From a virus: DNA of 49,501 bases. Position numbers and translations under genes: made by a program. How positions within the stretch are numbered: the first letter of the stretch is position 1; every line of letters begins with the position of its first letter. Under the pieces are notes generated by a model. The model saw only the letters and a list, made by a program, of their open reading frames with translations, was not told the origin of the DNA and did not search any database. The stretch is taken from positions 1 through 49,501 of the IMG/VR virus record IMGVR_UViG_3300036759_000092; one strand, given 5' to 3'. This document shows, one piece after another, positions 21,805 through 31,455 of this stretch.

Positions 21805-24656
21805 TGGCTCGGGTTCCGTTCATCATCCGCGCCACCGACTTCGCGGGGAACGCACTCGGCAACGCCTTGGTCGAGGTCCGCAGGCAGGACACGCAGGCTC
21901 CTGCCAGCATCTACGACGACGAGACGAACGGCACCGTAGTCGATCCTGCGCTGACAGCGCCAAACGGGAAGCTCATCGCGTGGATCGACAGCGACGTCAC
22001 CTACGAGTGGCGTGCGACCTACGCCGAGTACGTTCTCCCGTGGGAGATCTATTTCGCTGAGATATCCCAAGGTGCTCCGGGGCCGCAGGGTCCTCCCGGG
22101 CCTGCCGGGTCGATAGGACCAGCAGGACCGACAGGTCCCGCAGGCCCAGAGGGGCCGGATGGTGCGCAGGGGCCGCTAGGCCCGACAGGAGCAACCGGCC
22201 CGGTAGGACCCGAAGGCCCGGCAGGAGTGGACGGCGCTGTCGGCCCCACGGGCACAACCGGAGCGACTGGCTCGCAGGGTCCGGTTGGACCTACAGGACC
22301 TCAAGGACCTCAGGGACCGGCAGGTCCATCGGGCATGACGTACCGGGGAGCGTGGGAGGCCGGGACCGCCTATGTCGCCGCCGACGTGGTGTCGTACTTC
22401 GACACCAGTTACATCGCCATCGTCGCGTCCACTGGTGTCCAGCCCAACAGTGACCCGGACAAGTGGGCCGTGCTCGCGTCCGCCGGGGCGGCTGGCCCCA
22501 TCGGCCCCCAGGGCGACGCTGGTCCCACCGGACCTGCTGGGCCAGAGGGACCAACGGGGCCGACAGGGCCGCAAGGGCCGGAGGGACCCGCAGGAGCCAC
22601 GGGTCCAACGGGTCCCGCAGGACCGCAGGGCATCCAGGGGCTCCCGGGTCCCATCGGCCCGGCAGGGCTGAACTGGCGCGGTCTGTACTCGGGCACCGCG
22701 ACCTACCAGATCAACGATGCGGTCGCCTTCGGCGGGAGCAGCTACTTCGCGACGAAGGTCACGACGGGCAACCTCCCGACGAACACGAACTTCTGGGCGC
22801 TCCTGGCTGCTCAGGGTGCAGCCGGTCCGCAGGGGCCGGTAGGAGCACCAGGACCGACAGGTCCCGCTGGAGCCACCGGACCGGCGGGTTCCACCGGCCC
22901 GGCAGGGCCGGTAGGACCGGCAGGACCCACCGGGGCAACAGGACCGACAGGACCGGCAGGCACGACTGGACCGGCAGGCCCCGCAGGGCCGATCGGCATG
23001 ACGTGGCGGTCTACGTGGTCGTCCACTGTCCAGTACGCCGCACGCGATGCCGTCGAGCGGAACGGCAGCAGCTACATCGCCAACACGTCCAACAAGAACA
23101 AGGACCCGGCGTCAACCAATCAATGGGATCTCATCGCCCAGCGCGGGTTGACAGGTCTCCAAGGGCCGACCGGACCCACGGGGGCAACAGGAGCGACGGG
23201 CTCTCAAGGTCCGCAGGGGATCCAGGGTATCCAGGGAGTGGCTGGCGCGACTGGCGCGACTGGCGCGACTGGCGCGGCGGGGCCTCAAGGACCGGAGGGC
23301 GCTCCGGGCGGAGGCACCCAGCAGTCGGTCTGGGGGTGGTACGCCGCAGCGGTGAGCGCGCCCATCGCGACTGGACGCGTGGGTGTTGACAACGATTCCC
23401 CCAGCCTGGCGACCCATGTCTGGATCCACCCCGTCGATCAAGTGACAGGCGGCGTGGATTGGAGCACAACGATCATGGCGCTGGTCGCTGGCGACCACGT
23501 CTACGGTCAGGCGAAGGGCAGTGCTTCGAGTTGGCATCGCTGGAAGGTGACTGGTCCGGCGGTGACGAACGGGTCGAACAAGGTGATCCCGGTCACCAGC
23601 GAGTCCGGGAGCCCGCAAGGGACGGAGCCCGCCAACGGTGCCGATGTCGTCTTCGCGTTCCAGTTCCAGCCACTTGCCGGTCCCGCAGGTGCAACTGGAC
23701 CGGCAGGACCTCCTGGTGCATCTGTCATATGGCGTGGGACATGGGCAGCAGCGACCGCCTACGCCGTGAACGATGCCGTCACCTACAACGGCTCCAGCTA
23801 CATCAGGACGATTGCAGGGACCACGGCCACGAACCCGGCGTCGGATACGACCAACTGGGCCGTCCTCTCGTCCAAGGGCGATACGGGCGCGCAGGGGCCG
23901 ACAGGTGCGACAGGTGCGACAGGCCCAGCAGGAGCGGATGCCCAGCCGCGTCAGTTGATGGACGAGGGATCTGCACTCGCTGTGCGGGGCTACGTCAACT
24001 TCGTGGGGTCTGGTGTCACAGCGGCCGACGATGCCGCGAATGACAGGATCAATGTCACCATCCCTGGTGGCATTGCCCCGACAGACATGCGTCGGCGGAT
24101 GCGACCCGGTCGGTACTACTTCCAGAACGTTGGCGGCGCGCTCAGCAATGTCGGGTGGGGACAGAACAACCGCCTCTACTGCACGCCACTGGACGTCGAG
24201 CAGGGGGTTGTCCTGGATCGCCTTGGTATCAGCATCGGCACGGTCTCATCACCCACCACCGCCACTGTCCGCTTCGGCATCTACGCCGACACTGGCGATG
24301 GCTATCCAGGTGCCCGGATCATCGATGCCGGGACGGTCGATGTGGGCACCCTCGGCGCGAGAGAGGTGACGCTGAGCCAGCTTATCTCTGACTCCCTGAT
24401 CTGGCTCGCCGCGCTGGTCCAGGGCGCGACGACGACGCTACCGAATGCTGCGGGATGGGCAGGAAGCGCACTGACAGCGGGGTCCTATGGCTTCCAGGAT
24501 TCCCTAGTCACTGGCGTCGCCGTCAACGGCCAGGCGCTCAGCGTCAACGCGCAATCCGCCGGGCTGCCGTCCACATTCCCCGATACGACGGATAGCAACG
24601 TCACCGCGTTCGGCGCGGTCTCGACGCCGCGCATCTGGGCGCGGGTAGCCCCCTGA
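21804..24656 (+). CDS. Collagen-like fibre with four carbohydrate-binding modules, 950 aa
   Basis: An N-terminal beta domain (1-90) anchors long runs of G-P-x/G-x-x triplets interrupted by four repeats of a W-R-G-x-W/Y...Y-x-x-x-D-x-V...G-S-S-Y unit (near residues 175, 290, 395 and 645), the pattern of type 3 chitin-binding (CBM5/12) modules. A C-terminal beta-rich domain of about 230 residues may trimerise or bind a receptor. The gene lies among head-tail connector genes and not with the tail tip genes, so it may be a head fibre. GTG start overlapping the upstream stop. Confidence 0.85.
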   Translation: MARVPFIIRATDFAGNALGNALVEVRRQDTQAPASIYDDETNGTVVDPALTAPNGKLIAWIDSDVTYEWRATYAEYVLPWEIYFAEISQGAPGPQGPPGPAGSIGPAGPTGPAGPEGPDGAQGPLGPTGATGPVGPEGPAGVDGAVGPTGTTGATGSQGPVGPTGPQGPQGPAGPSGMTYRGAWEAGTAYVAADVVSYFDTSYIAIVASTGVQPNSDPDKWAVLASAGAAGPIGPQGDAGPTGPAGPEGPTGPTGPQGPEGPAGATGPTGPAGPQGIQGLPGPIGPAGLNWRGLYSGTATYQINDAVAFGGSSYFATKVTTGNLPTNTNFWALLAAQGAAGPQGPVGAPGPTGPAGATGPAGSTGPAGPVGPAGPTGATGPTGPAGTTGPAGPAGPIGMTWRSTWSSTVQYAARDAVERNGSSYIANTSNKNKDPASTNQWDLIAQRGLTGLQGPTGPTGATGATGSQGPQGIQGIQGVAGATGATGATGAAGPQGPEGAPGGGTQQSVWGWYAAAVSAPIATGRVGVDNDSPSLATHVWIHPVDQVTGGVDWSTTIMALVAGDHVYGQAKGSASSWHRWKVTGPAVTNGSNKVIPVTSESGSPQGTEPANGADVVFAFQFQPLAGPAGATGPAGPPGASVIWRGTWAAATAYAVNDAVTYNGSSYIRTIAGTTATNPASDTTNWAVLSSKGDTGAQGPTGATGATGPAGADAQPRQLMDEGSALAVRGYVNFVGSGVTAADDAANDRINVTIPGGIAPTDMRRRMRPGRYYFQNVGGALSNVGWGQNNRLYCTPLDVEQGVVLDRLGISIGTVSSPTTATVRFGIYADTGDGYPGARIIDAGTVDVGTLGAREVTLSQLISDSLIWLAALVQGATTTLPNAAGWAGSALTAGSYGFQDSLVTGVAVNGQALSVNAQSAGLPSTFPDTTDSNVTAFGAVSTPRIWARVAP

Positions 24657-24979
24657 TGGCCGAGGCCGTCTTCCCGTTCTTCGTCTACCCCGCCGAGGGG
24701 CAGCTCCCATTCATCAACACGGCGAAGTTGACCAAGGGGAATGCGCTGATCGCCCTGCACGTCCCAATCTCGGTGTGGCCAGCGCCGAATGGAGCCACCA
24801 ACGTAGGCGTCGTCTACGATCACGGTGGTGAGACGGGCCTCGACTACTTCGACCTCTTCAGGACACCCAACGTCAAGGTCACCATTGACGATCTCTCCTA
24901 CATGGTCGTTGACATCCAGAAGAACCTCTACGTCCCGCACGCCGCGTTGATGCTGCGCGAGTCGAACGCCATGCTCTGA
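24656..24979 (+). CDS. Probable head closure protein, 107 aa
   Basis: A compact beta-rich protein (V-P-I-S-V-W-P-A-P, V-G-V-V-Y-D-H-G-G) in the slot where head-closure (head-tail stopper) proteins lie, just before the gp10-like neck protein. Coupled by TGATG upstream and ATG overlap downstream. Assignment is by position. Confidence 0.6.
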   Translation: MAEAVFPFFVYPAEGQLPFINTAKLTKGNALIALHVPISVWPAPNGATNVGVVYDHGGETGLDYFDLFRTPNVKVTIDDLSYMVVDIQKNLYVPHAALMLRESNAML

Positions 24980-25644
24980 TGCCACGCGACGATGCCATCG
25001 CAGTCGTCAAGATCACTGCGCGTGGATTGCGCAAGCAGGAGAAGCTGACCGACATCGACCAGAAGTACGTCCGCAAGGTCATACAGGAGATGATCGAGGA
25101 GATCGGGATCGTCTCTGCCGAGATTTTGCAGGACAACGCGCCCGTCCGCACCGGGCGCTTGCGCGACAGCGTCCACATCTCGGGGCGGAACCGCAGCGTC
25201 TTCCGTCCTGAGATCCGAATCGGGATCGACGTGCGCAGCGACGAGAGCTTCCCATATCTCGATGTGACGCGCTTCGGGCGGCGGGCCGTCGTCGCCAACC
25301 CCATCCGCGTGAACTTCCGCCCCGAGGCTGGCATCGGCGGGACGCGGCGTCCGCGCAAGTTCGCGCCGGAGGAGGGAGAGCCCGGCTTCCAGCGGCGTCC
25401 ACGTCGTGCGCACATGCTCCGGTTCGAGCCGGGGCCTCCCGGGACGGGCTTCATCTATCGCCGCGCTGTCCGTGCCTATCGTCCAGGGAGGGACTGGGTG
25501 CGTGCCAGCGACACCGAGATCCAGGACGTTGCTGATTTCGGCTTCAGGAAGGTGACCCGGGAGGTTGAGAAGGTCTTGAACAGCGATAGCGCCGGTCGGC
25601 GTGCCACCGTCAAGATCAGGACGAGGACGGGGACCTTCAGGTGA
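24979..25644 (+). CDS. HK97 gp10-like neck/tail completion protein, 221 aa
   Basis: I-L-Q-D-N-A-P-V-R-T-G-R-L-R-D-S-V (residues 51-67) is the signature of the HK97 gp10 family that joins head to tail tube. A basic C-terminal half with an R-R-P-R-R patch follows. Overlaps both neighbours. Confidence 0.8.
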   Translation: MPRDDAIAVVKITARGLRKQEKLTDIDQKYVRKVIQEMIEEIGIVSAEILQDNAPVRTGRLRDSVHISGRNRSVFRPEIRIGIDVRSDESFPYLDVTRFGRRAVVANPIRVNFRPEAGIGGTRRPRKFAPEEGEPGFQRRPRRAHMLRFEPGPPGTGFIYRRAVRAYRPGRDWVRASDTEIQDVADFGFRKVTREVEKVLNSDSAGRRATVKIRTRTGTFR

Positions 25645-26093
25645 TCGGGTCAAACGGGATGGTCGCCGTCCTTGCCGATTGGATCATGGAGACGGTGCCC
25701 GAGCTCGCCCTCAGCTACGAGTTCGAGCCGGTGGAGAAGACCGAGTTGCCGGATGTGGTGGTCGTCCTTGACGACAGCATCATCGAGCTCGGAAATACGA
25801 CCTTCCCGCTGATCGACATCCAGCAGCGGGTTATCCAGCGCTACGACTTCACGGTCTCGTTCATGGTGGACAACGCAGAGCCAGAGGCGGCTGCCGTCAA
25901 GCTCCGTGGCTATGCGGATGCTCTCCGGGCTGGACTGCTGCGTGACGGTACGCTTGGACAGAGAGTTCTCGTGGCTTCGCCATTCGTCACCTTCGACTAC
26001 ACACCGCCCTTCGTGGTGTATCCGGATGGGACAAGAGGGAGGGAGATGACCATGAGCATGAGCATCGCCGAGCAAGCGGAGGTGGAGCAGTAG
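25641..26093 (+). CDS. Probable tail terminator protein, 150 aa
   Basis: The alpha/beta layout (N-terminal helix M-V-A-V-L-A-D-W-I-M-E-T-V, then strands V-V-V-V-L-D-D and Q-R-Y-D-F-T-V-S-F-M-V) matches the tail terminator (gpU/gp17-like) fold. It stands directly before the major tail protein, the expected order. GTG start overlapping the upstream stop. Confidence 0.7.
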   Translation: MIGSNGMVAVLADWIMETVPELALSYEFEPVEKTELPDVVVVLDDSIIELGNTTFPLIDIQQRVIQRYDFTVSFMVDNAEPEAAAVKLRGYADALRAGLLRDGTLGQRVLVASPFVTFDYTPPFVVYPDGTRGREMTMSMSIAEQAEVEQ

Positions 26094-26771
26094 ATGGCTA
26101 CCGTCACGGGTCCCTTCCCGTACGACATCGACAACCTGCTCGGTGGTGCCGTCCGGGTTCTCTACGCCCCGATCACGCAGGCGCTCCCAGCCGATATCAG
26201 CGACGTCATCGCCATGACGACGCCCTACGCTGCGCAGACCGGCTGGGTGGACTTCGGGGCAACCAAGGAGTCGTTCACCTACACACGCGGGTTCGACACC
26301 GAGGGCTTCGAGATCCAGCAGGTCCCGGGTGCGATTCTGGAGGACATCACCGATCTGTCGCGCACCATCTCGGTGAGCGTAGCCGAGCTGCGCCCGGAGC
26401 TGCTCGCCGTCATCGAGCAGGGGACCATCGAGGCGGACGTCGCCGCCGCTGGCGGAGCGGGCGCGCAGGACATCGTCAAGTTCGGTGCGTTCAACAGCGT
26501 GACGCAGTACCGGATCGCCTGGGTCAGCCGTCGCCACCAGGGGTCGGGCACCGTGCAGGAATCCGCAGGTCCGCCGCCCGTCGTGCGCGGACGTTTCTTC
26601 ATGGGGGTCGGCTACCGTTGTCAGATCACCGCCGACGAGATCGAGTTCGAGGGTGCCAAGGGCGAGCTCACCGGGCTGGGGCTGAGCTTCAAGCTCTTCC
26701 CGGAGCCGGGCCAGACCTACGGCGAGGAGTACGGCCTCTGGGCGTCTGAGCAGGCTGTCGCAGGGGCTTGA
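26094..26771 (+). CDS. Major tail (tube) protein, 225 aa
   Basis: Forms the tail tube. Position before the frameshifted chaperones and the tape measure, length, and a beta-rich sequence with G-W-V-D-F-G-A-T-K-E-S-F-T-Y-T-R (51-66), a typical N-terminal strand pair of siphophage tube proteins, support the call. Stop and next start share TGATG. Confidence 0.85.
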   Translation: MATVTGPFPYDIDNLLGGAVRVLYAPITQALPADISDVIAMTTPYAAQTGWVDFGATKESFTYTRGFDTEGFEIQQVPGAILEDITDLSRTISVSVAELRPELLAVIEQGTIEADVAAAGGAGAQDIVKFGAFNSVTQYRIAWVSRRHQGSGTVQESAGPPPVVRGRFFMGVGYRCQITADEIEFEGAKGELTGLGLSFKLFPEPGQTYGEEYGLWASEQAVAGA

Positions 26772-27334
26772 TGCCGAACCCTCGCAAGCTGGAACGTGAG
26801 CGGCCTGCCGATCTGGGGGGGTCGGCGGAAGTCGTTCTCGGCGACTACGAGTACACGATCGTCCCACAGCGGATCGGGTACTTGCGGTCGCAGTTCGGGG
26901 TGGCACTCCAGGGACTCGACACCGCAGACCTGGCGACATCCAACGTGATGGAGTTCTTGGGTGCGCGTGTCTACGCCGTGCTGAAGGTGTTCCTTCCCGA
27001 CCTGATGCCCGAGTACGAGTTCCTGGGGTACGCCACCCGCGAGGCGATGGAAGAGGACGCCTACAACCCCGAGTACGACAAGTCGCCATCGGCCACGCAG
27101 GTCAAGCTCGCGCTGGCGCGTGCTGCGGAGGTGAACGAGATCGACCTCCTCAAGCATCTGGGAAAATTGATCGGTCCGGACCTGCTCCAGACGTGGGTGC
27201 AGACGGTGATGATCGACAGTATGAAGGCGAGCTTGCAGACCTCTGCGGTGCCGAGTGGGGATGGACCTACGACTACGTCTGGTCCCGAGATCCCAACCTC
27301 GGTGTCGAACGCGGCCTCACCTACCCCCGCCTGA
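26771..27334 (+). CDS. Tail assembly chaperone G, 187 aa
   Basis: Upstream partner of the frameshifted chaperone pair between tube and tape measure genes. The N-terminal domain is alpha/beta; the residues after the slippery site are Ser/Thr/Pro-rich and probably matter less. It would bind the tape measure and recruit tube subunits. Confidence 0.85.
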   Translation: MPNPRKLERERPADLGGSAEVVLGDYEYTIVPQRIGYLRSQFGVALQGLDTADLATSNVMEFLGARVYAVLKVFLPDLMPEYEFLGYATREAMEEDAYNPEYDKSPSATQVKLALARAAEVNEIDLLKHLGKLIGPDLLQTWVQTVMIDSMKASLQTSAVPSGDGPTTTSGPEIPTSVSNAASPTPA

Positions 27335-27528
27335 AGGCGCTCATCCGGGCGCGGTCCCGGCGCAGGACGCGGGAGTTGAAGGAGATGGGTGTTCTGATCG
27401 CGCACGCCTTCCACGAGCCTGGGAAGCTGGACAGCCTGTTCAGACCGAGCGTTGAGGAGACGCTGGAGCGCAGCACCAAGGACCCCAGCGAGTGGGATTA
27501 CGACGAGTGGTGGAATACGACAGGGTGA
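26771..27528 (+). CDS. Tail assembly chaperone GT, made by -1 frameshift, 252 aa
   Basis: Ribosomes that slip back one base at 27160-27166 join the first 132 residues of G to 120 residues read in the -1 frame up to 27528. That frame is open across the whole overlap and continues past the G stop with tryptophan-rich sequence (E-W-G-W-T-Y-D-Y-V-W) typical of T domains. An internal GTG (27193) has no clear ribosome site, so fusion is the likelier product. Confidence 0.88.
27160..27166 (+). promoter_or_regulatory. Slippery heptamer GGGAAAA for -1 frameshift
   Basis: Read as G-GGA-AAA in the chaperone G frame, the exact X-XXY-YYZ arrangement. After slippage, decoding resumes at 27166 in the frame ending at 27528. 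The downstream GC-rich sequence could supply the stimulating stem; I did not identify a definite one. Confidence 0.9.
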
Positions 27529-27540
27529 GACACTGAACCT

Positions 27541-30500
27541 ATGCCCGACCAGCGGACAGTCGAGTTCGACTTCATCGGGCAGGCAGAGAAGCTGGTCAAG
27601 ACGCTCGAGAACATCGAGCAGCACATCCGGCGCGTTCCAGAAGAGAAGAACGTCAACATCAAGGCCAAGACGGCGCAGGCGCGCAAGGACATCGACGTCC
27701 TACAGGCGGAGCTGCGCAAGCTCACCTTGGAGGAGCACGACGTCAAGGTCCAGATGCGCCTACGCGAGCTTGCCGGTGATGTTGCTCGCGCAAAGGCTCT
27801 CATCGCAACGCTCCCAGAGCGCCGCACGCTCACCTACCGCTTCAGGGAGACGATCTTCGGGAGGTTGTCCAACGCTGCCAGGTTGACGGAGAACGCAGTC
27901 GGCAGGGTGGACAACATCATCAAGGGCGTCGGCGAGACCGCGACCGATACCGCCAGCAAGGTCTTCGACTTCGAGGGGGCGCTGAGCAGCTTCGGGGGAA
28001 GTCTCCGGAGGCTCGGGCCGTTGGTCACCGGCCTCAGCATCGCCATCGTGGCGGCGTTGATCCCGGGGTTGATCGCGCTCGGGGCTGCCTTCGGAGGAGC
28101 GATCGCAGGAGCGGGCGCGCTCGCCGTCGCCCTCGGCGGGGCTCTGGTGCCAGCCATCGTCGCTGCGGTCGGGGTCTTCGGGCGCTTCGGCGCGGTGCTC
28201 GATGTCTTCAAGCAGAAACAACAGGCTGCTCAGCAGGCCACCAAGGACAGCGGACAGGCGGCGCAGGATGCCGCCCAGCGCGAGGTCACGCTCCGCAACG
28301 CTCGGCGCGCCCTCGGTGACGCCAGCCGTCAGGTGGTCCGCGCTGAGCAGGCGCTCCAACAGGCGCGTGCTCAGGCGCGGGAGAACATCGCTGCGGCAGA
28401 GCAGCGTCTCGCAGATGCCCGCAAGAGCGCCGCCGACGCGGCGCAAGATCTGGCGCGTGCCGAGGTCGATGCCTTCAAGCAGATCAAGCAGGCCGTAGAG
28501 GACGCCAGCGACGCCGTCCGTGACTACAAGCAGTCGAAGCTGGACGCCCAGGGAGCCAAGCTCGACACGGAGCAGGCGCAGCTCGACCTGAAACAGTTGC
28601 GCGAGGAGCTTGGCCTCTTCGGGGCTGAGTTCGACAACACGATCAAGAAGTTCAATGAGGGCAACATCGATGCGAGCAAGCTCGGTGCCGCACTGGACAG
28701 CGCAGCGAGGGCTGCGACCGGGAAGGGGCTTTCAGCACAGGACAGGATCGATCTGGAGCGCGCCGTCCTCCGTGTCAAGGACGCCAAGCTGGGTGAGGCG
28801 AAGGCCACCGACGACGTCAAAGACGCCGAGAAGAAGGCGAACGACACAGCAACAGAGGCCGAGCGGCTCAAGAAGACCGGGATCAAGGGTGTCCAGTCCT
28901 ACGCCGATGCGCTGGACAGGAACAAGGAGGCGCAGAAGCACCTCAACGACGCGACCAAGGACTACAACGACCTGGTCGGCAAGGGCGTGGAGGGAGCGCC
29001 CGAGGTCATCGCTGCCCACCAGCAGATTGCCGATGCGGTCCGCAACGAGAAGCGCCAGCAGCAAGACCTCAAGACAGCGAAGGAGAAGCTGGACACGTCG
29101 CTCGGTGATGACGCGGCTGCCAAGAGGGCCAAGGACGCCTTCGACAAGCTGTCCCCGGCAGAGCAGAACCTTGAGCGCGCCCTAGAGCGGTTCAAGAAGA
29201 GGTGGGACACCTTCTGGAAGACGGCAGCGACGCCCGTCGTCAATGCCGTTGCCGACATCATCAACAACATCAACGCGCTCCTGCCTGGCATCCAGGGGCC
29301 GATGGCGGAACTCACCAAGATCTTCGGTGAGCAGATTACGAAGATCTTCCAGGGGATCCAGACACCGAAGAACCTAGAGAACCTCAGCACAGTATTCGGG
29401 AACCTGAAGAAGATCATCGGTGATGTCGGCACCATCGTCGTCAATGTCTTCGGGACGCTGGCGAACGTCGCTGCGGCGGCATCGCCCGCGCTCAAGGATC
29501 TGTTCCACGACTTCGCGGCATGGACCGGCCACCTGAAAGACGCCACCACCGATACCGGCAAGCTGAAGAAGAAGATCGACCCGATGATCGAGGCGTTCCG
29601 CCTGTTCGCCAGCATCGGCGTCGAGGCGATAAAAGCCGTCATCAACGTCTTCAGTGCCGACCCAAAGGGCCTCAACGACTTCCTCAAGTTTCTCCGTGAC
29701 GGCTTGAGGGACTTCAACAAGTGGGCATCGTCGAAGAAGGGGCGCGAGGAGATCAAGCGCTTCTTCGACAAGACGCTTCCCCTGGTTGAGCAGATCATCA
29801 GGTTGCTCGTCAACGTAGGCAAGGGGATCGCCAATCTGTTCGAGACGTTGGGGCCAATCCTGACGCCCGTCTTGGACAAGATCAACGATTTCTTCGATGG
29901 TCTCAATAAGGTCTGGGGCGTCATCAACAAGCTGACTGGTCCGATCAGCGGCTTCTTCTCTACTATCACGGCGGCAGTCAGCCCGCTCGGCATCGTCGCG
30001 ACGCTGTCTAAGACATTTGGTGATGCCCTCTCCAAGCTCGCCAGTGGTGACGTGCTGGGGGCGATCAAATCCGCTGGCAAGGATCTCTACGACGCCTTTA
30101 TCAAGCCCTTCGTGGATGCCTTCAACTGGATCAAGGACCACCTCGGCCCCGGCAAGCTCAGCGTGATCGCGACGGGTGGCTTCAACGGATTGATGATCAC
30201 CGTCGCGGGCTTCGGGGACGACATTGTCAACGCCATCGCGGGGCCGTTCAAGAAGGCGTTCGGCGCTATCCCGGGCATCTTCAACGACGCCAAGAACGCA
30301 GTGCAGACAGGGTGGGATGCGATCACCCACATCTTCTCTGTCGCCTGGGAGAAGATCCACGGTCTGGTCACCAAGGTCGCTGGCGCGGCAGCCGACATCG
30401 CGGGCGGCATCGTGTCGGCATTCGAGGGGATCGGTCCGCTGATCGAGACCGCGCTGAGCGGGATCGGTACCGCTGTCGAGGCGGTGCTCAACGTCGTCAT

Positions 30501-30918
30501 CGACATGATCAACGCCTTCGGCAATGGGCTGGACAAGGTATCCGGCCTGATCAACAAGATCCCCGGCGTACCGGACATCCCCGACATTCCCGACATCCCG
30601 CACGTCAGCTTGAAGGAGGGCGGCATCGCCACCAAGCGGATCTTCGCCGAGCTCGGCGAGGCCGGTAGGGAGGCGGTGCTCCCCCTCACGCAGAGCGTCT
30701 ACAGGGAGCTCGGCAAGGCAATCAGCGATGCGATGGTGACCACCGTCCAGGTCAAGCGTCCTGCCACACCGCTCGCAGCGATGGCGGGGCCGAGCAGCGT
30801 CACCAACGTTGACAAGATCCAGGTCATCACGCCCACGGGTGCCCCGATGGACCCGACCGTCGCTGCTGTGAAAATGGCGCGGCTACTTGAACGCCGAGGT
30901 GGAGGCACGCGAGGCTAG
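27541..30918 (+). CDS. Tape measure protein, 1125 aa
   Basis: Longest gene of the genome. N-terminal coiled coil (1-100), a hydrophobic glycine/alanine-rich section around residues 155-220 that could insert in the host membrane, several hundred residues of charged coiled coil, a second hydrophobic zone near 700-1000 and a C-terminal tail-tip anchor. By the usual ratio of about 0.15 nm per residue the tail should be near 165-170 nm. No peptidase or transglycosylase motif stands out. Confidence 0.93.
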   Translation: MPDQRTVEFDFIGQAEKLVKTLENIEQHIRRVPEEKNVNIKAKTAQARKDIDVLQAELRKLTLEEHDVKVQMRLRELAGDVARAKALIATLPERRTLTYRFRETIFGRLSNAARLTENAVGRVDNIIKGVGETATDTASKVFDFEGALSSFGGSLRRLGPLVTGLSIAIVAALIPGLIALGAAFGGAIAGAGALAVALGGALVPAIVAAVGVFGRFGAVLDVFKQKQQAAQQATKDSGQAAQDAAQREVTLRNARRALGDASRQVVRAEQALQQARAQARENIAAAEQRLADARKSAADAAQDLARAEVDAFKQIKQAVEDASDAVRDYKQSKLDAQGAKLDTEQAQLDLKQLREELGLFGAEFDNTIKKFNEGNIDASKLGAALDSAARAATGKGLSAQDRIDLERAVLRVKDAKLGEAKATDDVKDAEKKANDTATEAERLKKTGIKGVQSYADALDRNKEAQKHLNDATKDYNDLVGKGVEGAPEVIAAHQQIADAVRNEKRQQQDLKTAKEKLDTSLGDDAAAKRAKDAFDKLSPAEQNLERALERFKKRWDTFWKTAATPVVNAVADIINNINALLPGIQGPMAELTKIFGEQITKIFQGIQTPKNLENLSTVFGNLKKIIGDVGTIVVNVFGTLANVAAAASPALKDLFHDFAAWTGHLKDATTDTGKLKKKIDPMIEAFRLFASIGVEAIKAVINVFSADPKGLNDFLKFLRDGLRDFNKWASSKKGREEIKRFFDKTLPLVEQIIRLLVNVGKGIANLFETLGPILTPVLDKINDFFDGLNKVWGVINKLTGPISGFFSTITAAVSPLGIVATLSKTFGDALSKLASGDVLGAIKSAGKDLYDAFIKPFVDAFNWIKDHLGPGKLSVIATGGFNGLMITVAGFGDDIVNAIAGPFKKAFGAIPGIFNDAKNAVQTGWDAITHIFSVAWEKIHGLVTKVAGAAADIAGGIVSAFEGIGPLIETALSGIGTAVEAVLNVVIDMINAFGNGLDKVSGLINKIPGVPDIPDIPDIPHVSLKEGGIATKRIFAELGEAGREAVLPLTQSVYRELGKAISDAMVTTVQVKRPATPLAAMAGPSSVTNVDKIQVITPTGAPMDPTVAAVKMARLLERRGGGTRG

Positions 30919-31455
30919 ATGCCGTACACGACCGCAGAAGGCCCGCCCGACATGAACGCCATCCATGCGTTCACGGCTCCTTCGGCGCCGCATCCGCCAC
31001 AGCTCAACCAGCAGACCACCTGGCCCCCGACGTTCCCGTGGGCTCGGGTCATGCAGATCACCGGCTGGCGTGCGCTCCCCGAGAGCGAGGACAACCGCCA
31101 GCCCAGGACGTTCACAGAGGGTGAGATCGTCTACCCGTCGCTCAAGCTGGGGAAGACGCTGGCCTACGAGTGCCGGGTGGAGGCGCTCACCATCCAGTCG
31201 TTGCAGCAGTTCATGAACGCGCTCGTCCAGGGCTTCGGGCACGACATGAGCAACGAGGGGATCATGACCGTCGTCCCGTACTCGGGCTTCGGCGGTGGGC
31301 AGGAGTGGACGTTCAGCGCCCGCGTGCTCTCCATGGAGCCCGACCCCGCCTGGCAGTGGGATGTCGGCTGGAAAGCGCCCTTCCGGTGGCCGTTCTTGCT
31401 CACCATGCGCATGAGCGACCCGCACTTCTACGCCAGCGGCGTCCCCTTCTTGTGA
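30919..31455 (+). CDS. Distal tail (Dit-like) minor tail protein, 178 aa
   Basis: First gene after the tape measure. Strand pattern G-E-I-V-Y-P-S-L-K-L-G-K-T-L-A-Y-E-C-R-V-E-A and a W-T-F-S-A-R-V-L-S-M-E-P strand near the end fit a distal tail protein that forms the hub ring. It abuts the tape measure stop directly, and its own stop overlaps the next start as GTGA. Confidence 0.75.
   Translation: MPYTTAEGPPDMNAIHAFTAPSAPHPPQLNQQTTWPPTFPWARVMQITGWRALPESEDNRQPRTFTEGEIVYPSLKLGKTLAYECRVEALTIQSLQQFMNALVQGFGHDMSNEGIMTVVPYSGFGGGQEWTFSARVLSMEPDPAWQWDVGWKAPFRWPFLLTMRMSDPHFYASGVPFL

Noticed and set aside
22049-23026. Leftward collagen-like frames opposite the fibre gene
   Set aside because: Gly-Pro triplet DNA gives Gly-Pro triplets on the complementary strand too; there are no starts or domains.
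25650-29000. Long leftward frames opposite the tail and tape measure genes (for example 25650-27089)
   Set aside because: They mirror well-supported structural genes, lack ribosome sites and give low-complexity Arg/Pro products.
29374-30603. 409-codon leftward frame inside the tape measure
   Set aside because: Shadow of the tape measure coiled coil; Asp/Arg/Val repeats follow from complementing its codons.
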